Shown here one piece after another: positions 16,931 through 26,532 of a stretch of DNA of 64,000 nucleotides. Source of the stretch: Chitinophagaceae bacterium PMP191F (GTDB taxonomy: Bacteria > Bacteroidota > Bacteroidia > Chitinophagales > Chitinophagaceae); the NCBI GenBank assembly GCA_001302245.1, contig LGYU01000002.1, forward strand, positions 62,001 through 126,000. The letters run 5' to 3'. A program made the position numbers and the translations under genes. The notes beneath the pieces were generated by a model that was given only the letters and a program-made list of their open reading frames with translations, was not told the origin of the DNA and made no database searches. Within the stretch, counting starts at the first letter, position 1. Every line of letters starts with the position of its first letter.

Positions 16931-17683
16931 ATGCTAAAAAAGGAACGACAGGCGTATATTCTGCACCAGGTCAACCTGCACAACAAAGTGCTGTCGTCCA
17001 GCCTGAGCCAGGAGATCAACGTTTCAGAAGATACTATACGCCGCGATCTGCAGGAACTTGCCGATGAAGGAAAAGTTATTAAAGTACACGGTGGCGCGCT
17101 TTCCCACTCTTTCAGCCAGGTGTACTATCATCCTACACACAATATCTATTCACACGAGCAGAAAAAAACCATTGCACAAAAAGCTGCAGCCCTAATTCAG
17201 GATGGCATGTTTGTTCTGACCACCGGTGGTACTACCATTCTGGAAATGGCGCGCACCCTTTCGCCGCATCTGCGTGCTACATTTATTTCGGGCAGTATTC
17301 CGGCAGTACTGGAATATATGAACCACCCCAATATAGATGTGATCCTGATCGGCGATCGTGTATCAAAAAACTCCAAGATCACAGTTGGTGGCGAAGCTAT
17401 TGCAAAAATAAAGCAGATACGTGCCGACCTGTGTTTTATGGGAATGAATGCCATTGATATTCAACATGGCATTACTGACAACGACTGGGATATTGTGCAA
17501 CTGAAAAAAGCGATGATCGAATCATCGCAGAAAGTGGTTTGTCTCACCATTGCCGAAAAGATCAACACATTACAACCGATCCATATTTGCAACGTCAGTG
17601 ATATTGATATTCTGATTACTGAGCTGCCGCCAGATGATCCTCTCCTGAAACCTTACCGTGACGCAGGCATTGAAATATTGTAG
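16931..17683 (+). CDS. DeoR/GlpR family transcriptional regulator
   Basis: 250 aa, standard length. The N-terminal DeoR helix-turn-helix is clear: ERQAYILHQVNLHNKV, then LSQEINVSEDTIRRDLQELADEGKVIKVHGGA (residues about 25-57). The C-terminal DeoRC sensor domain follows with AxxIxDGMFVLTTGGTTILEMA and IGDRVSK, a Rossmann-like fold that binds phosphorylated sugars. Such proteins usually repress sugar-use genes until the ligand accumulates. It is about 160 bp upstream of a SusC/SusD operon on the same strand, so it may control that operon, but the ligand is unknown. Confidence 0.9.
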   Translation: MLKKERQAYILHQVNLHNKVLSSSLSQEINVSEDTIRRDLQELADEGKVIKVHGGALSHSFSQVYYHPTHNIYSHEQKKTIAQKAAALIQDGMFVLTTGGTTILEMARTLSPHLRATFISGSIPAVLEYMNHPNIDVILIGDRVSKNSKITVGGEAIAKIKQIRADLCFMGMNAIDIQHGITDNDWDIVQLKKAMIESSQKVVCLTIAEKINTLQPIHICNVSDIDILITELPPDDPLLKPYRDAGIEIL

Positions 17684-17841
17684 TTCAATTGCAGCCGGCA
17701 GGCTGTAACAAAATAATTGTGGCGATGGCAACTTGAACGAATGCAATACTGATGAAAGACCAACTTCTGTACCAGTACGCACCAATTACCCTGTAACAGG
17801 GAGATGTTTTTTCTATACGACTGTTAACGATTAATTCAAAA

Positions 17842-20800
17842 ATGTTAGCTATGAGAAGATTTACCAAGCTACTACTGCTCTGCATTTTACTGCTGCCCTG
17901 TGCGCTTTCCTATGCACAGGACAAAACTGTAAAGGGTGTTGTTGTTGATGAAGATGACAACAAACCTGTTATAGGCGCAACTGTTACTGTAAAAGGTACT
18001 ACCCGCGCCTCACAAACCGATCCTTCCGGCGCATTTTCTATCCAGGCCAGGAAGGGCGATGTACTACAATTCTCCTACGTAGGTTACCAGCGAAAAGATG
18101 TTACCGTTGGAGACGCTGCAACAATTTCTGTGAGAATGCGCAATTCTGACAAACAATTGGGAGAAGTGGTGGTTACCGCGATGGATATTAAAAGAAACCC
18201 AAGAGAACTGGGCTACTCTGTACAGAAAGTAGATGGTAAAGAAATAGCGCAGACACAGCGCGAAAACTTTATCAACGGTTTGCAGGGTCGCGTTGCGGGT
18301 TTAACAATCACCCCTTCATCAGGGCTTGCAGGTTCTTCTTCCAGTATAGTTTTAAGAGGTTTCAACTCGCTTTCAATGAGTAACCAACCCCTGTTTATAG
18401 TAGATGGGGTGATCATGGATAACAGCACCATTGATGAAAACTCTGATGGTGGCAAAGGAGTTGGTATGGTTGACCGTACAGGTTTAACCAATACCAGCAA
18501 CAGGAATACTGATTACACAAACAGGATGGCCGATCTGAACCCTAATGATATTGAAAGCATCACTGTATTGAAAGGCCCCGAAGCTACTGCGCTGTATGGC
18601 AGCCAGGCCAGTTCCGGAGCTATTGTTATTTCTACCCGCAAAGCCAAATCTAACAAACTGGCTCTCCAGTACGACAACAGTTTCCGGTACCAGAAAATAA
18701 CACGTTTCCCTGAAACGTATGATCAATACCAGAACGGAAGCAATGGGGTTGCTTCTAATATCTTCAGATATTTTGGACCTGCTTATGATCAAGGAACCAC
18801 CTTGTACGACAACAAGAAATATTTTTTCAAAACAGGTTTTACACAAAGTCATAACCTGGGTGCAGACTTTGGTTTTAAAAAATCAATTTTCAGGGTATCT
18901 GGTTCTACCTTCAACCAGGACGGCGTAGTACCCAACAATACTGCCAACAGGTATACAATAAGGATATCCAATACAACCAAGTTTGGCAAATACGTAGATA
19001 TTACTCCCTCATTCAGCTATATCAGCACCCAGAACCATAAAGTGCTGAACAGTGCGGGAGGCTTCTTGCTAGGCTTATTATTATGGCCCAGTACCAACGA
19101 CATCAGGAACTATGCTGATGACAATGGCACCAAACTTCCTTTATTCAGCTCCAACCCCAACAGCGATTACGACAACCCGCTTTTCAACGTAAACTATAAC
19201 AAGAATTACGACGAAACCAAGCGCTACACAGGAACGCTGGGTATCAATATCAATCCGTTTGACTGGTTAACAGTATCTGGAAGATTTGGATATGAACGAT
19301 ATAACACTTACGGATACCTGCAATACCATCCCAACTCCTATTATATTTCTGCTGGTATCAAAGGACAACAGGATAATTTCTGGAGAAGATATTCAGGTTA
19401 CAACCATACCATAACTGCAACTGCCAGGAAAACCTTTGGCAAAAACTTTTCAAGCCGTTTAATGGTAGGTACTATGTGGCAGGATTATAACACTGAAATG
19501 TTTGCAGTAACAGGTAATACGCTGGTAGATCCTAAGCGTACTGACAGTAACAATACAGCGGCTACAAGCCGCACCAGGTTACTCCGTAATAATTATGGCC
19601 AATACAACCAGCAATTATTGCGTCAGCAGGCATATTTTGGCGAATTAGCGCTCAGCTACAAAAACATGATATTCCTGAACTATACGCACCGCTTTGAGGC
19701 AGCATCAACGCTTCCCAAAAAGAACAGGAACTATAATTACCCGGGAGCCAGCTTAAGTTTGATTGTGAGTGATATGATACCGCAGTTGCGTCAGAGTTCA
19801 ATACTCAATTACCTGAAAGTAAGAGGTTCAATAGCGTCTACTGCGCGTCTGAACAGTCCCTACTCTACCCAATCAGTATTCGTAAACTCATTGGCAAGCG
19901 GTGGCGGTTTTTCTTATGGCTTTACCAATGCCAATCCTGACCTGGGACCAGAAAAACAAAAAACATTTGAGATCGGTACGGAAATGCGCTTTTTCAACAG
20001 CAGGATTAACCTGGATGTAGCGTATTACAATACACTCAACCAGGACCAGATCGTTGAAAACTTCCGTCTGAGCTATGGTACAGGTTTCGTTCTGAACACG
20101 CAGAACGCAGGCAGTACACGTAATAAAGGAGTTGAGATTGTACTGAATGCCTCTGTGGTGAAAACAGCTTCTTTTGGTTGGGATATGACCTTCAACTTCA
20201 ACAAAATGTGGAACAAGGTAGTAAAACTGCCTGCCAACGTTTCAGAATACTATATTGCTGATACCTGGGTATACGCCAATGCAAGAGGTGGTTTAATGCT
20301 GGGAGCACCTACCACTACCATCACTTCTTACGGTTATGCAAGGAATAACAATGGCGATATCCTGATCAGCCCTACCACAGGCTTGCCGGTAGTAGAACAG
20401 ATCTTTAAAGTACGGGGCGACAGAAACCCCAATTTTGCACTGGGCTGGAACAACTCTTTGAGATATAAGAACTGGAGACTTAACTTCCTGTGGGATCTGA
20501 AAGTAGGTGGCGATGTGTTTAACGGAACTAAAATGTTCATGACCAGCATCGGCAAAAGCACACTCACTGCCGATCGTATGACCCCCAGGGTAATCAAAGG
20601 CGTATTGAATGATGGCAACCAGAATACAGCCAATCCTACCCGTAACAATATCGTGATCATCCCCGGCATGAATGATGAGTTTTATACAGCCTCTTACATG
20701 CCTGAAGAAGCATTCATCGAGAAAAATATAAACTGGTTCCGCTTACGCGATGTTACGTTGAGTTACACCTTCCCCGAGGCAACCACCAGAAAATTAAAAT

Positions 20801-20985
20801 TTGTTAAGAACCTGGGAGTTTTTGCTACAGGTAATGACCTGGTACTGATTACCAACTATTCAGGAGCTGATCCTTCTTCTAATGGTAATACAGCCGGTGT
20901 ACGTGGTGTGGGAGCCTTTGGTTTTGATTATGGCAAACTGCCTACTCCCATCAGTGTGAACGTTGGTCTGAGGGCTACATTCTAA
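17842..20985 (+). CDS. SusC/RagA family TonB-linked outer-membrane protein
   Basis: 1047 aa (an ATG three codons later, 17851, is an equally good start). Order: signal peptide ending SYAQ, carboxypeptidase-like regulatory domain (VKGVVVDEDDNKPVIGATVTVKGT), the SusC hinge (LGEVVVTAMDIKRN), TonB plug (FINGLQGRVAGLTI, IVLRGFNSLS, PLFIVDGVIMDN, IESITVLKGPEATALYGSQASSGAIVI), then a 22-strand barrel with C-terminal VNVGLRATF. It forms the channel for a nutrient captured by the SusD partner encoded 19 bp downstream. No glycoside hydrolase or protease gene is adjacent, so the substrate cannot be assigned. Confidence 0.95.
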   Translation: MLAMRRFTKLLLLCILLLPCALSYAQDKTVKGVVVDEDDNKPVIGATVTVKGTTRASQTDPSGAFSIQARKGDVLQFSYVGYQRKDVTVGDAATISVRMRNSDKQLGEVVVTAMDIKRNPRELGYSVQKVDGKEIAQTQRENFINGLQGRVAGLTITPSSGLAGSSSSIVLRGFNSLSMSNQPLFIVDGVIMDNSTIDENSDGGKGVGMVDRTGLTNTSNRNTDYTNRMADLNPNDIESITVLKGPEATALYGSQASSGAIVISTRKAKSNKLALQYDNSFRYQKITRFPETYDQYQNGSNGVASNIFRYFGPAYDQGTTLYDNKKYFFKTGFTQSHNLGADFGFKKSIFRVSGSTFNQDGVVPNNTANRYTIRISNTTKFGKYVDITPSFSYISTQNHKVLNSAGGFLLGLLLWPSTNDIRNYADDNGTKLPLFSSNPNSDYDNPLFNVNYNKNYDETKRYTGTLGININPFDWLTVSGRFGYERYNTYGYLQYHPNSYYISAGIKGQQDNFWRRYSGYNHTITATARKTFGKNFSSRLMVGTMWQDYNTEMFAVTGNTLVDPKRTDSNNTAATSRTRLLRNNYGQYNQQLLRQQAYFGELALSYKNMIFLNYTHRFEAASTLPKKNRNYNYPGASLSLIVSDMIPQLRQSSILNYLKVRGSIASTARLNSPYSTQSVFVNSLASGGGFSYGFTNANPDLGPEKQKTFEIGTEMRFFNSRINLDVAYYNTLNQDQIVENFRLSYGTGFVLNTQNAGSTRNKGVEIVLNASVVKTASFGWDMTFNFNKMWNKVVKLPANVSEYYIADTWVYANARGGLMLGAPTTTITSYGYARNNNGDILISPTTGLPVVEQIFKVRGDRNPNFALGWNNSLRYKNWRLNFLWDLKVGGDVFNGTKMFMTSIGKSTLTADRMTPRVIKGVLNDGNQNTANPTRNNIVIIPGMNDEFYTASYMPEEAFIEKNINWFRLRDVTLSYTFPEATTRKLKFVKNLGVFATGNDLVLITNYSGADPSSNGNTAGVRGVGAFGFDYGKLPTPISVNVGLRATF

Positions 20986-21004
20986 CATTCTAAATTATTG
21001 AACG

Positions 21005-22636
21005 ATGAAAAAGATTTTAAATTCCTTTACATATATAACGCTGACCACGTCGCTGCTGCTGGGGTCATGTGCAAAGAAAATTGACGATGCATTTACCAAT
21101 CCCAATGCCGATGTAAAGCAGCCGGTTGAAACACTTTTGCCAAACATCATTGCCAATATGACCATCAGCTATGCTGCAGCAGGTACCAACTATGGTCTGC
21201 AGAACGATGGTCTTTATATAGGGCGTTATGTACAATACTGGGCCACCAATACCACTGCCAACCAGTACGACCGTATGGGTGGCGCTACCGGCACCAGCGA
21301 TATCCTGGGTTCAATATGGGCCATGCACTATTTTGGGCAAGGCCAAAACCTTAATCGCATGGTTGAGTGGGGCATTGAAGACAAAAAATGGGATTATGTA
21401 GGCGTTGGATATGCCATCAGGGCCTGGAGCTGGTTAACATTAACCGATACATACGGCGATGTGATTCTGAAAGAAGCCTTCAATACAAGCCAGTTGGTTT
21501 TTCATTACAATGAGCAGAAAGATGTGTATGAAGAAGTACGCAGGCTTTGCAGGGTAGCTCTTTCTTATCTCAACCAGACAGGCGATAATGCCAGCCAGGC
21601 CAATCTTGCCAAAGGCGATCAGTATATGAACGGCGGCGATGTGAACAAATGGAAAAAGTTTGTATATGGTGTATATGCACGCTCATTTGCACATCTCACC
21701 AATAAAGGAGCAGACTACTATCCTGACTCTGCCATCTATTATTCAAACCTGGCCATGAAAACCAATGCAGACAATACAATTGCTAAGTTTTCAAACGTTG
21801 GCGGCACCGGAACATTCAGCTATTTTGCTCCCTACCGCGGTAACATTGGCACACTGCGCCAGACAAGGTTTATTGCAGATCTGATGTCGGGTGTAAACAA
21901 TGCATTTCTTGGTGTAAGCGATCCACGCGCCTGGTACATTATACGTGAAAATCCCAACGGTACTTTTAAAGGCATCAGACCCAATAAAGGAACAGATGCC
22001 CTTACCACCAATGACCAGCCACAGAATTTCTGGGGTGGCGCATTCAGCAGTACTGCAGCCCCTGCCACTGACGTAGATTCCCGGTATATTTTTAAAAATG
22101 CTCCGTTGTGGCCTATTATGACTGCCAGCGAAATGGCGTTTATACGCGCAGAATCTTATTTTAAAAAGGGAGATAAAACCAACGCGCTTGCTGCATACAA
22201 AGAAGGCATTGGTCTGAACTTTGATCAGTTAATAGCTGATTACAGTGTATCTGTACCAGCGGCACATATCATGGACGCTTCTACTAAAAACAGCTTCCTG
22301 GCCAATCCGCTTGTAGTACCCACAGAAGCCAATCTTACACTTTCACACATCATGTTGCAAAAATATATAGCCATGTATGGCTGGGGACTTGTAGAAACAT
22401 GGGTTGATATGAGAAGATATCATTACAACCAGGATACCGATGGCGGATTACAGGTATACAGAGACTTTACTCCTCCGGCAGGCTCTGATCTTTTCCCGGA
22501 CAACAATCTGAAGGTAGTGCAAAGAGCCCGTCCACGTTATAACTCAGAATACCTGTATAATGTTGACGAGTTGAAAAGACTGGGAGCACTTGACCTGGAC
22601 TACCATACCAAGGAACAATGGTTTTCGATTAAATAG
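21005..22636 (+). CDS. SusD/RagB-like nutrient-binding lipoprotein
   Basis: 543 aa. Lipoprotein signal with lipobox LLGSC (Cys22) followed by AKK. The protein is helical with TPR-like pairs, e.g. AIRAWSWLTLTDTYGDVILKEAF, the common SusD signature around 'LTDTYGD' and the MTASEMAFIRAESYFKKGD helix. It has the pattern of the SusD-like_2 subgroup (QYWATNTTANQYDRM near residues 75-90). It forms the lid over the SusC barrel and binds the substrate at the cell surface. It is 19 bp after SusC. Confidence 0.93.
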   Translation: MKKILNSFTYITLTTSLLLGSCAKKIDDAFTNPNADVKQPVETLLPNIIANMTISYAAAGTNYGLQNDGLYIGRYVQYWATNTTANQYDRMGGATGTSDILGSIWAMHYFGQGQNLNRMVEWGIEDKKWDYVGVGYAIRAWSWLTLTDTYGDVILKEAFNTSQLVFHYNEQKDVYEEVRRLCRVALSYLNQTGDNASQANLAKGDQYMNGGDVNKWKKFVYGVYARSFAHLTNKGADYYPDSAIYYSNLAMKTNADNTIAKFSNVGGTGTFSYFAPYRGNIGTLRQTRFIADLMSGVNNAFLGVSDPRAWYIIRENPNGTFKGIRPNKGTDALTTNDQPQNFWGGAFSSTAAPATDVDSRYIFKNAPLWPIMTASEMAFIRAESYFKKGDKTNALAAYKEGIGLNFDQLIADYSVSVPAAHIMDASTKNSFLANPLVVPTEANLTLSHIMLQKYIAMYGWGLVETWVDMRRYHYNQDTDGGLQVYRDFTPPAGSDLFPDNNLKVVQRARPRYNSEYLYNVDELKRLGALDLDYHTKEQWFSIK

Positions 22637-22739
22637 TTACAACAGAAACGATATAACACGCTCACTTCTGTAAGCAGAAGTATTACTGAACGGCTGAAAG
22701 ATGTTATACAAATATTCTGATCAATTAATAACTTATTAT

Positions 22740-23495
22740 ATGCATTTAAATAACAGGTATAAAAAAATTTCCGCAGCTATACTGCTAGGATCTGTTATGT
22801 TAACAGCTTCATGCAAAAAGGACACTCATACCAATGATGCACCTTTCGATACCAATCTGGGTGATAAAGCGGTATTAAAAGTGGTTAATGCTGCTATTAA
22901 CACATCACGCAATTATGTTTATATTGATAACACTCCTATCAGTTATACAACACTGGCCTATGCATCCTCTTTTCCATCCGTATACGGAGTTACCGTAAAC
23001 TCAGGAAGCCGGACTGTGCTGGTGAAAGACACCCTGTCTACATCTACACAAAACCCGCTCAACTTTTCAGCTAATTTTGAAGCAGGTAAACACTATACAC
23101 TGTTTACTTACGACACCAGTAACGCTGTAAAGTATAAGCTGGTGAAAGATGCCATTGAAATTCCGGCAGATACTACGGCAAGGGTACGATTTGCCAATTT
23201 GATCTACTCATCTACCCCCATTCCCAATGTAGACGTGTTTTCAGCCAGGAAGAATGCCAATATTTTTACAAACGTAGCTCCGGCAGATATAACAGATTTT
23301 ATAGCATATCCGTCTACACCGGCAATAGATACTTTATACGTAAGAGTAGCCGGCACCACTACTACCATTTTGCAGGCAAACAGTTTCAGCCCCACCAAAA
23401 AACGCAGCTATACACTGGTTTTCCGTGGACGTTATGCAGAAACTACTTCCACCAATACACTGGTAAGAACACTGGCTTCGTATATCACGTATTAG
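22740..23495 (+). CDS. DUF4397-type lipoprotein
   Basis: 251 aa from the ATG at 22740, which gives a good lipoprotein signal (lipobox LTASC, then KK). An ATG at 22701 adds 13 residues but no better signal. The mature protein has two repeated beta-rich units beginning AVLKVVNAAINTSRNYVYIDN and ARVRFANLIYSSTPIPNVDVF, the pattern of DUF4397 (transthyretin-like). It follows the SusD gene by about 100 bp. Such third genes often encode surface lipoproteins that help bind the substrate; the function is not known. Confidence 0.8.
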   Translation: MHLNNRYKKISAAILLGSVMLTASCKKDTHTNDAPFDTNLGDKAVLKVVNAAINTSRNYVYIDNTPISYTTLAYASSFPSVYGVTVNSGSRTVLVKDTLSTSTQNPLNFSANFEAGKHYTLFTYDTSNAVKYKLVKDAIEIPADTTARVRFANLIYSSTPIPNVDVFSARKNANIFTNVAPADITDFIAYPSTPAIDTLYVRVAGTTTTILQANSFSPTKKRSYTLVFRGRYAETTSTNTLVRTLASYITY

Positions 23496-23520
23496 TTTAA
23501 GATCAGGCACATTAATAATA

Positions 23521-23553
23521 AAGAGGCTGTCTCAAAGTAATGAGCAGCCTCTT
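23521..23553 (+). terminator. Hairpin after the SusC/SusD operon
   Basis: AAGAGGCTG at 23521-23529 pairs with CAGCCTCTT at 23545-23553; inside, CTCA pairs with TGAG, giving a 13-bp stem with a 1-nt bulge and 6-nt loop. The following bases are T-rich but not a clean U-tract. The sequence also resembles ends of some insertion sequences (see findings). Confidence 0.6.
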
Positions 23554-23742
23554 CTTATTCGGATACCTGATGGAATCAATTTTTGTTTACGCACTCTCAA
23601 GGCCTTCATTTTACTTTTCAGAAAGCCTCTTTTTCTTTTACTAAAAACATTTATGTATACCTAAACCGTCAATCGTTCTTTGTAAATGCTATGCTTTCCA
23701 CACAACGTTGACAGGTTAGAAGCATTTCTTGTTTGCAGGCTG

Positions 23743-24981
23743 CTAGCTCCAGGGCCAGTTATAAGTAACAATAATAGCTGTAATGATACCGGCCAGGTCG
23801 GCCAGCAGTGCAGCAGGCACCGCATAGCGGGTGTTTTTGATACCTACAGAACCGAAATACACTGCCACTATATAGAAAGTAGTATCTGCAGAACCCTGTA
23901 TTACGCATACCAGGCGGCCTACAAAAGAATCAGGTCCGTATTGATTCATGGCCTCTACCATTAAACCTCTGGCCCCGTTGCCACTGAAAGGTTTCATCAG
24001 CGCAGTAGGGATGGCAGGCACAAAATCAGTATTCATGCCCAGCATGGTAAAAAACCAGCGCAATCCATTCATGGCATAATCAAAAGCACCACTGTTGCGC
24101 AGCAAACCAATGGCTACCAGCATACCTACCAGGTAAGGAATGATGCGAACCGCTACTTCAAAGCCCTGTTTGGCGCCTTCTACAAAAGCTTCAAAAATAT
24201 TAATGCGTTTATACAAACCGCCAAGAATAAATACAACAAATATCAGGAAGATAAGCCCGTTGCTTACCACATTGGAAAATGTCACTGCACCGCTGCTACT
24301 GAGCATATGACGCATAAACCAGGCAAAAAAGCCCAGTAATATAGAAATGCTTCCTCCAAACAATGCAATGGTGGCCCACTGGCTGCGGGAAAATTTTTGC
24401 TTCAGGGCCGTTATACTCATAGCCACCATAGTAGCTGCAAAAGTGCCGATAACACAGGGAATAAATACTTCAGTGGCATTTTTTGAATGTACGCTTACGC
24501 GCATGGCAATAATGCTCACAGGAATAATTACTAATCCTGAAGCATGCAGCACCATAAACATGATCTGCGCATTAGAGGCCGTATCTTTTTTTTCATTCAG
24601 TTCCTGCAGACTTTGCATTGCTTTCAAACCAAAAGGTGTGGCGGCATTATCCAGTCCCAGCAGGTTAGCCGAAAAATTCATCATCATGTGGCCCATGGCC
24701 GGGTGGTTACGCGGTACTTCGGGAAACAGTTTCTGTAAAAAAGGACCTACAATACGCGAAAGGAAATTGATAGCCCCTGCCCTTTCACCCACGCTCATAA
24801 ACCCCAGGAACAGGCTCATGATCCCTATCAGGCCCAGGGAAAGCTCTACCCCCGTTTTGGCAGATTCAAATACCCCGTCTATCAGTACTTTAAAGATCAT
24901 TGCATCACCCATGATCAGGCGTGAACAGGCAATTACAAAGGTGATGAGGAAAAAACCGATCCACAGGTAACTCAGAACCAT
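23743..24981 (-). CDS. Nucleoside recognition (Gate) domain membrane protein, SpmA/SpmB-like fusion
   Basis: 412 aa from the ATG at 24981; a TTG 15 codons upstream would only add a polar segment. About eight to nine hydrophobic helices. Two Gate-type halves are visible: residues about 40-170 (GVELSLGLIGIMSLFLGFMSVGERAG, NLLGLDNAATPFGLKAM as in SpmA) and 260-400 (FVEGAKQGFEVAVRIIPYLVGMLVAIGLLRNSG, PTALMKPFSGNGARGLM as in SpmB). In Bacillus the two are separate spore-maturation genes; in non-sporulating Bacteroidota the fused form is common and its substrate is unknown. Confidence 0.85.
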   Translation of the reverse strand: MVLSYLWIGFFLITFVIACSRLIMGDAMIFKVLIDGVFESAKTGVELSLGLIGIMSLFLGFMSVGERAGAINFLSRIVGPFLQKLFPEVPRNHPAMGHMMMNFSANLLGLDNAATPFGLKAMQSLQELNEKKDTASNAQIMFMVLHASGLVIIPVSIIAMRVSVHSKNATEVFIPCVIGTFAATMVAMSITALKQKFSRSQWATIALFGGSISILLGFFAWFMRHMLSSSGAVTFSNVVSNGLIFLIFVVFILGGLYKRINIFEAFVEGAKQGFEVAVRIIPYLVGMLVAIGLLRNSGAFDYAMNGLRWFFTMLGMNTDFVPAIPTALMKPFSGNGARGLMVEAMNQYGPDSFVGRLVCVIQGSADTTFYIVAVYFGSVGIKNTRYAVPAALLADLAGIITAIIVTYNWPWS

Positions 24982-25114
24982 AGCAGGAGTATAATGTTTT
25001 GGGATTTGAAGATAGTTGAAAGTCAACGATTATTGTCCATTTCACGAAAAATATCCCCGGTAGCAGGCCGTAATAGTACAAACCCTTCAACTGGGAAATC
25101 AGGATGCTTTAGCC

Positions 25115-25122
25115 TATATTTG
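25115..25122 (+). promoter_or_regulatory. Candidate -7 box for ychF
   Basis: TATATTTG followed by CGG fits TAnnTTTG exactly, 80 bp upstream of the ychF ATG. A matching -33 TTG is not clear. Confidence 0.4.
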
Positions 25123-25202
25123 CGGCCCGAAACCGTGCAAGGTGCAAGCGTTAAACGTTCAGCATATCGCATTAAGCGTTCAAAACAACATATTATTATA
25201 CA

Positions 25203-26300
25203 ATGGCTTTACAAGCAGGCGTGGTAGGATTACCCAATGTAGGAAAATCAACTTTATTCAATGCGGTGAGCAATAGTGCCAAAGCACAGGCCAGCAATTA
25301 CCGTTTCTGTACCATTGAACCCAACGTTGGCCTGGTAGATGTACCGGACGAACGTTTGAATAAACTGGCAGAACTGGTAAAACCTGATCGCGTTGTACCC
25401 ACCCAGATTGAAATTGTAGACATTGCCGGACTGGTAAAAGGCGCCAGTAAAGGTGAAGGACTTGGTAATAAATTCCTGGCCAACATCCGCGAGGTTGATG
25501 CCATCATTCACGTGATCCGCTGTTTTGAAGACGAGAACATTCTGCGTGATGAAGGCCCCATCAATCCTGTAGGTGATAAAGAGATCATTGATACCGAACT
25601 GCAGTTGAAAGACCTGGATAGTGTTGAGAAAAAGATCAGCCGCATTGAAAAACAGGCCCGCAACGACCAGAAGCTGAAAGCAGAATATGATGTACTGGTT
25701 CGCTGCAAAGCACACCTGGAGCAAGGTAAAAGCATCCGTACTTTAGAAATCACCAAAGAAGAAAGACCCGCTATTGCCGACCTGTTCCTGCTTACAGAAA
25801 AACCCGTGTTGTATGTAGCCAACGTAGATGAACCTTCCATGCATACGGGTAACAAATTCTCTGCCCTGCTGCAGGAATCTGTAAAAAACGAAAATGCAGA
25901 AGTGATCATCATGAGCAATTCTATTGAAGCACAGATTTCCGAAATGGAAGATCCTGCAGACAAACAGATGTTCATGGAGGAATATAAAATGACGGAACCC
26001 GCATTGAACCGCCTGATCCGTTCTACCTATAAACTGCTGAAACTGTATACTTACTTTACTGCGGGTGTACAGGAAGTACGTGCCTGGACCATCCAGGAAG
26101 GCTGGAAAGCTCCACAGGCTGCCAGTGTTATCCATACCGACTTTGAAAAAGGCTTTATCAAAGCCGAGGTGATCAGTTATAGTGATTATGTGCAATATGG
26201 TTCAGAAGCTGCCTGTCGCGATGCCGGCAGACTGCGTATTGAAGGAAAAGAATACATCGTAAAAGATGGCGATGTAATGCATTTCCGCTTTAACGTATAA
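25203..26300 (+). CDS. ychF: Redox-regulated ATPase YchF (Obg-family, OLA1-like)
   Basis: 365 aa, typical for YchF. G1 is GLPNVGKS (residues 9-16), the switch region DIAGLVKGASKGEGLGNKFL carries the G3 DxAG, and the base-recognition position is NVDE-like (YVANVDEPS) instead of NKxD, which explains the ATP preference of this family. A coiled-coil insert (residues about 125-170) and the C-terminal TGS/ubiquitin-like domain (TYFTAGVQEVRAWTI, VKDGDVMHFRFNV) complete it. It associates with ribosomes and is linked to stress responses. A terminator follows. Confidence 0.97.
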   Translation: MALQAGVVGLPNVGKSTLFNAVSNSAKAQASNYRFCTIEPNVGLVDVPDERLNKLAELVKPDRVVPTQIEIVDIAGLVKGASKGEGLGNKFLANIREVDAIIHVIRCFEDENILRDEGPINPVGDKEIIDTELQLKDLDSVEKKISRIEKQARNDQKLKAEYDVLVRCKAHLEQGKSIRTLEITKEERPAIADLFLLTEKPVLYVANVDEPSMHTGNKFSALLQESVKNENAEVIIMSNSIEAQISEMEDPADKQMFMEEYKMTEPALNRLIRSTYKLLKLYTYFTAGVQEVRAWTIQEGWKAPQAASVIHTDFEKGFIKAEVISYSDYVQYGSEAACRDAGRLRIEGKEYIVKDGDVMHFRFNV

Positions 26301-26324
26301 AATGTCAGGCTATAAAATCAGTGA

Positions 26325-26352
26325 ATGCCTCCGCCATGCGGGGGCATTTTTT
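26325..26352 (+). terminator. Rho-independent terminator after ychF
   Basis: ATGCCTCCGC, CAT loop, GCGGGGGCAT, then a T-tract. A 10-bp stem with one G-T pair, 24 bp beyond the stop. Confidence 0.85.
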
Positions 26353-26532
26353 ATGTAGAATAACCTTCTTTCCGTATCCGCTTTCCGGTTCCCATTTATG
26401 TATCCGGTAGAATAAAAATCCCATATCGGGAATATTAGAGCTTTTCAGAATTTTGCAATCTATTGATATAAAACAATTTATCTTATTGGCATGTAGCTTG
26501 GCTATTCATTCGCATCACTCAAATCCGTGCGT

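Noticed and set aside
23743-24981. A sporulation function for the SpmA/SpmB-like protein
   Set aside because: No other spore gene is present and the organism appears to be a non-sporulating Bacteroidota; only the domain similarity is real.
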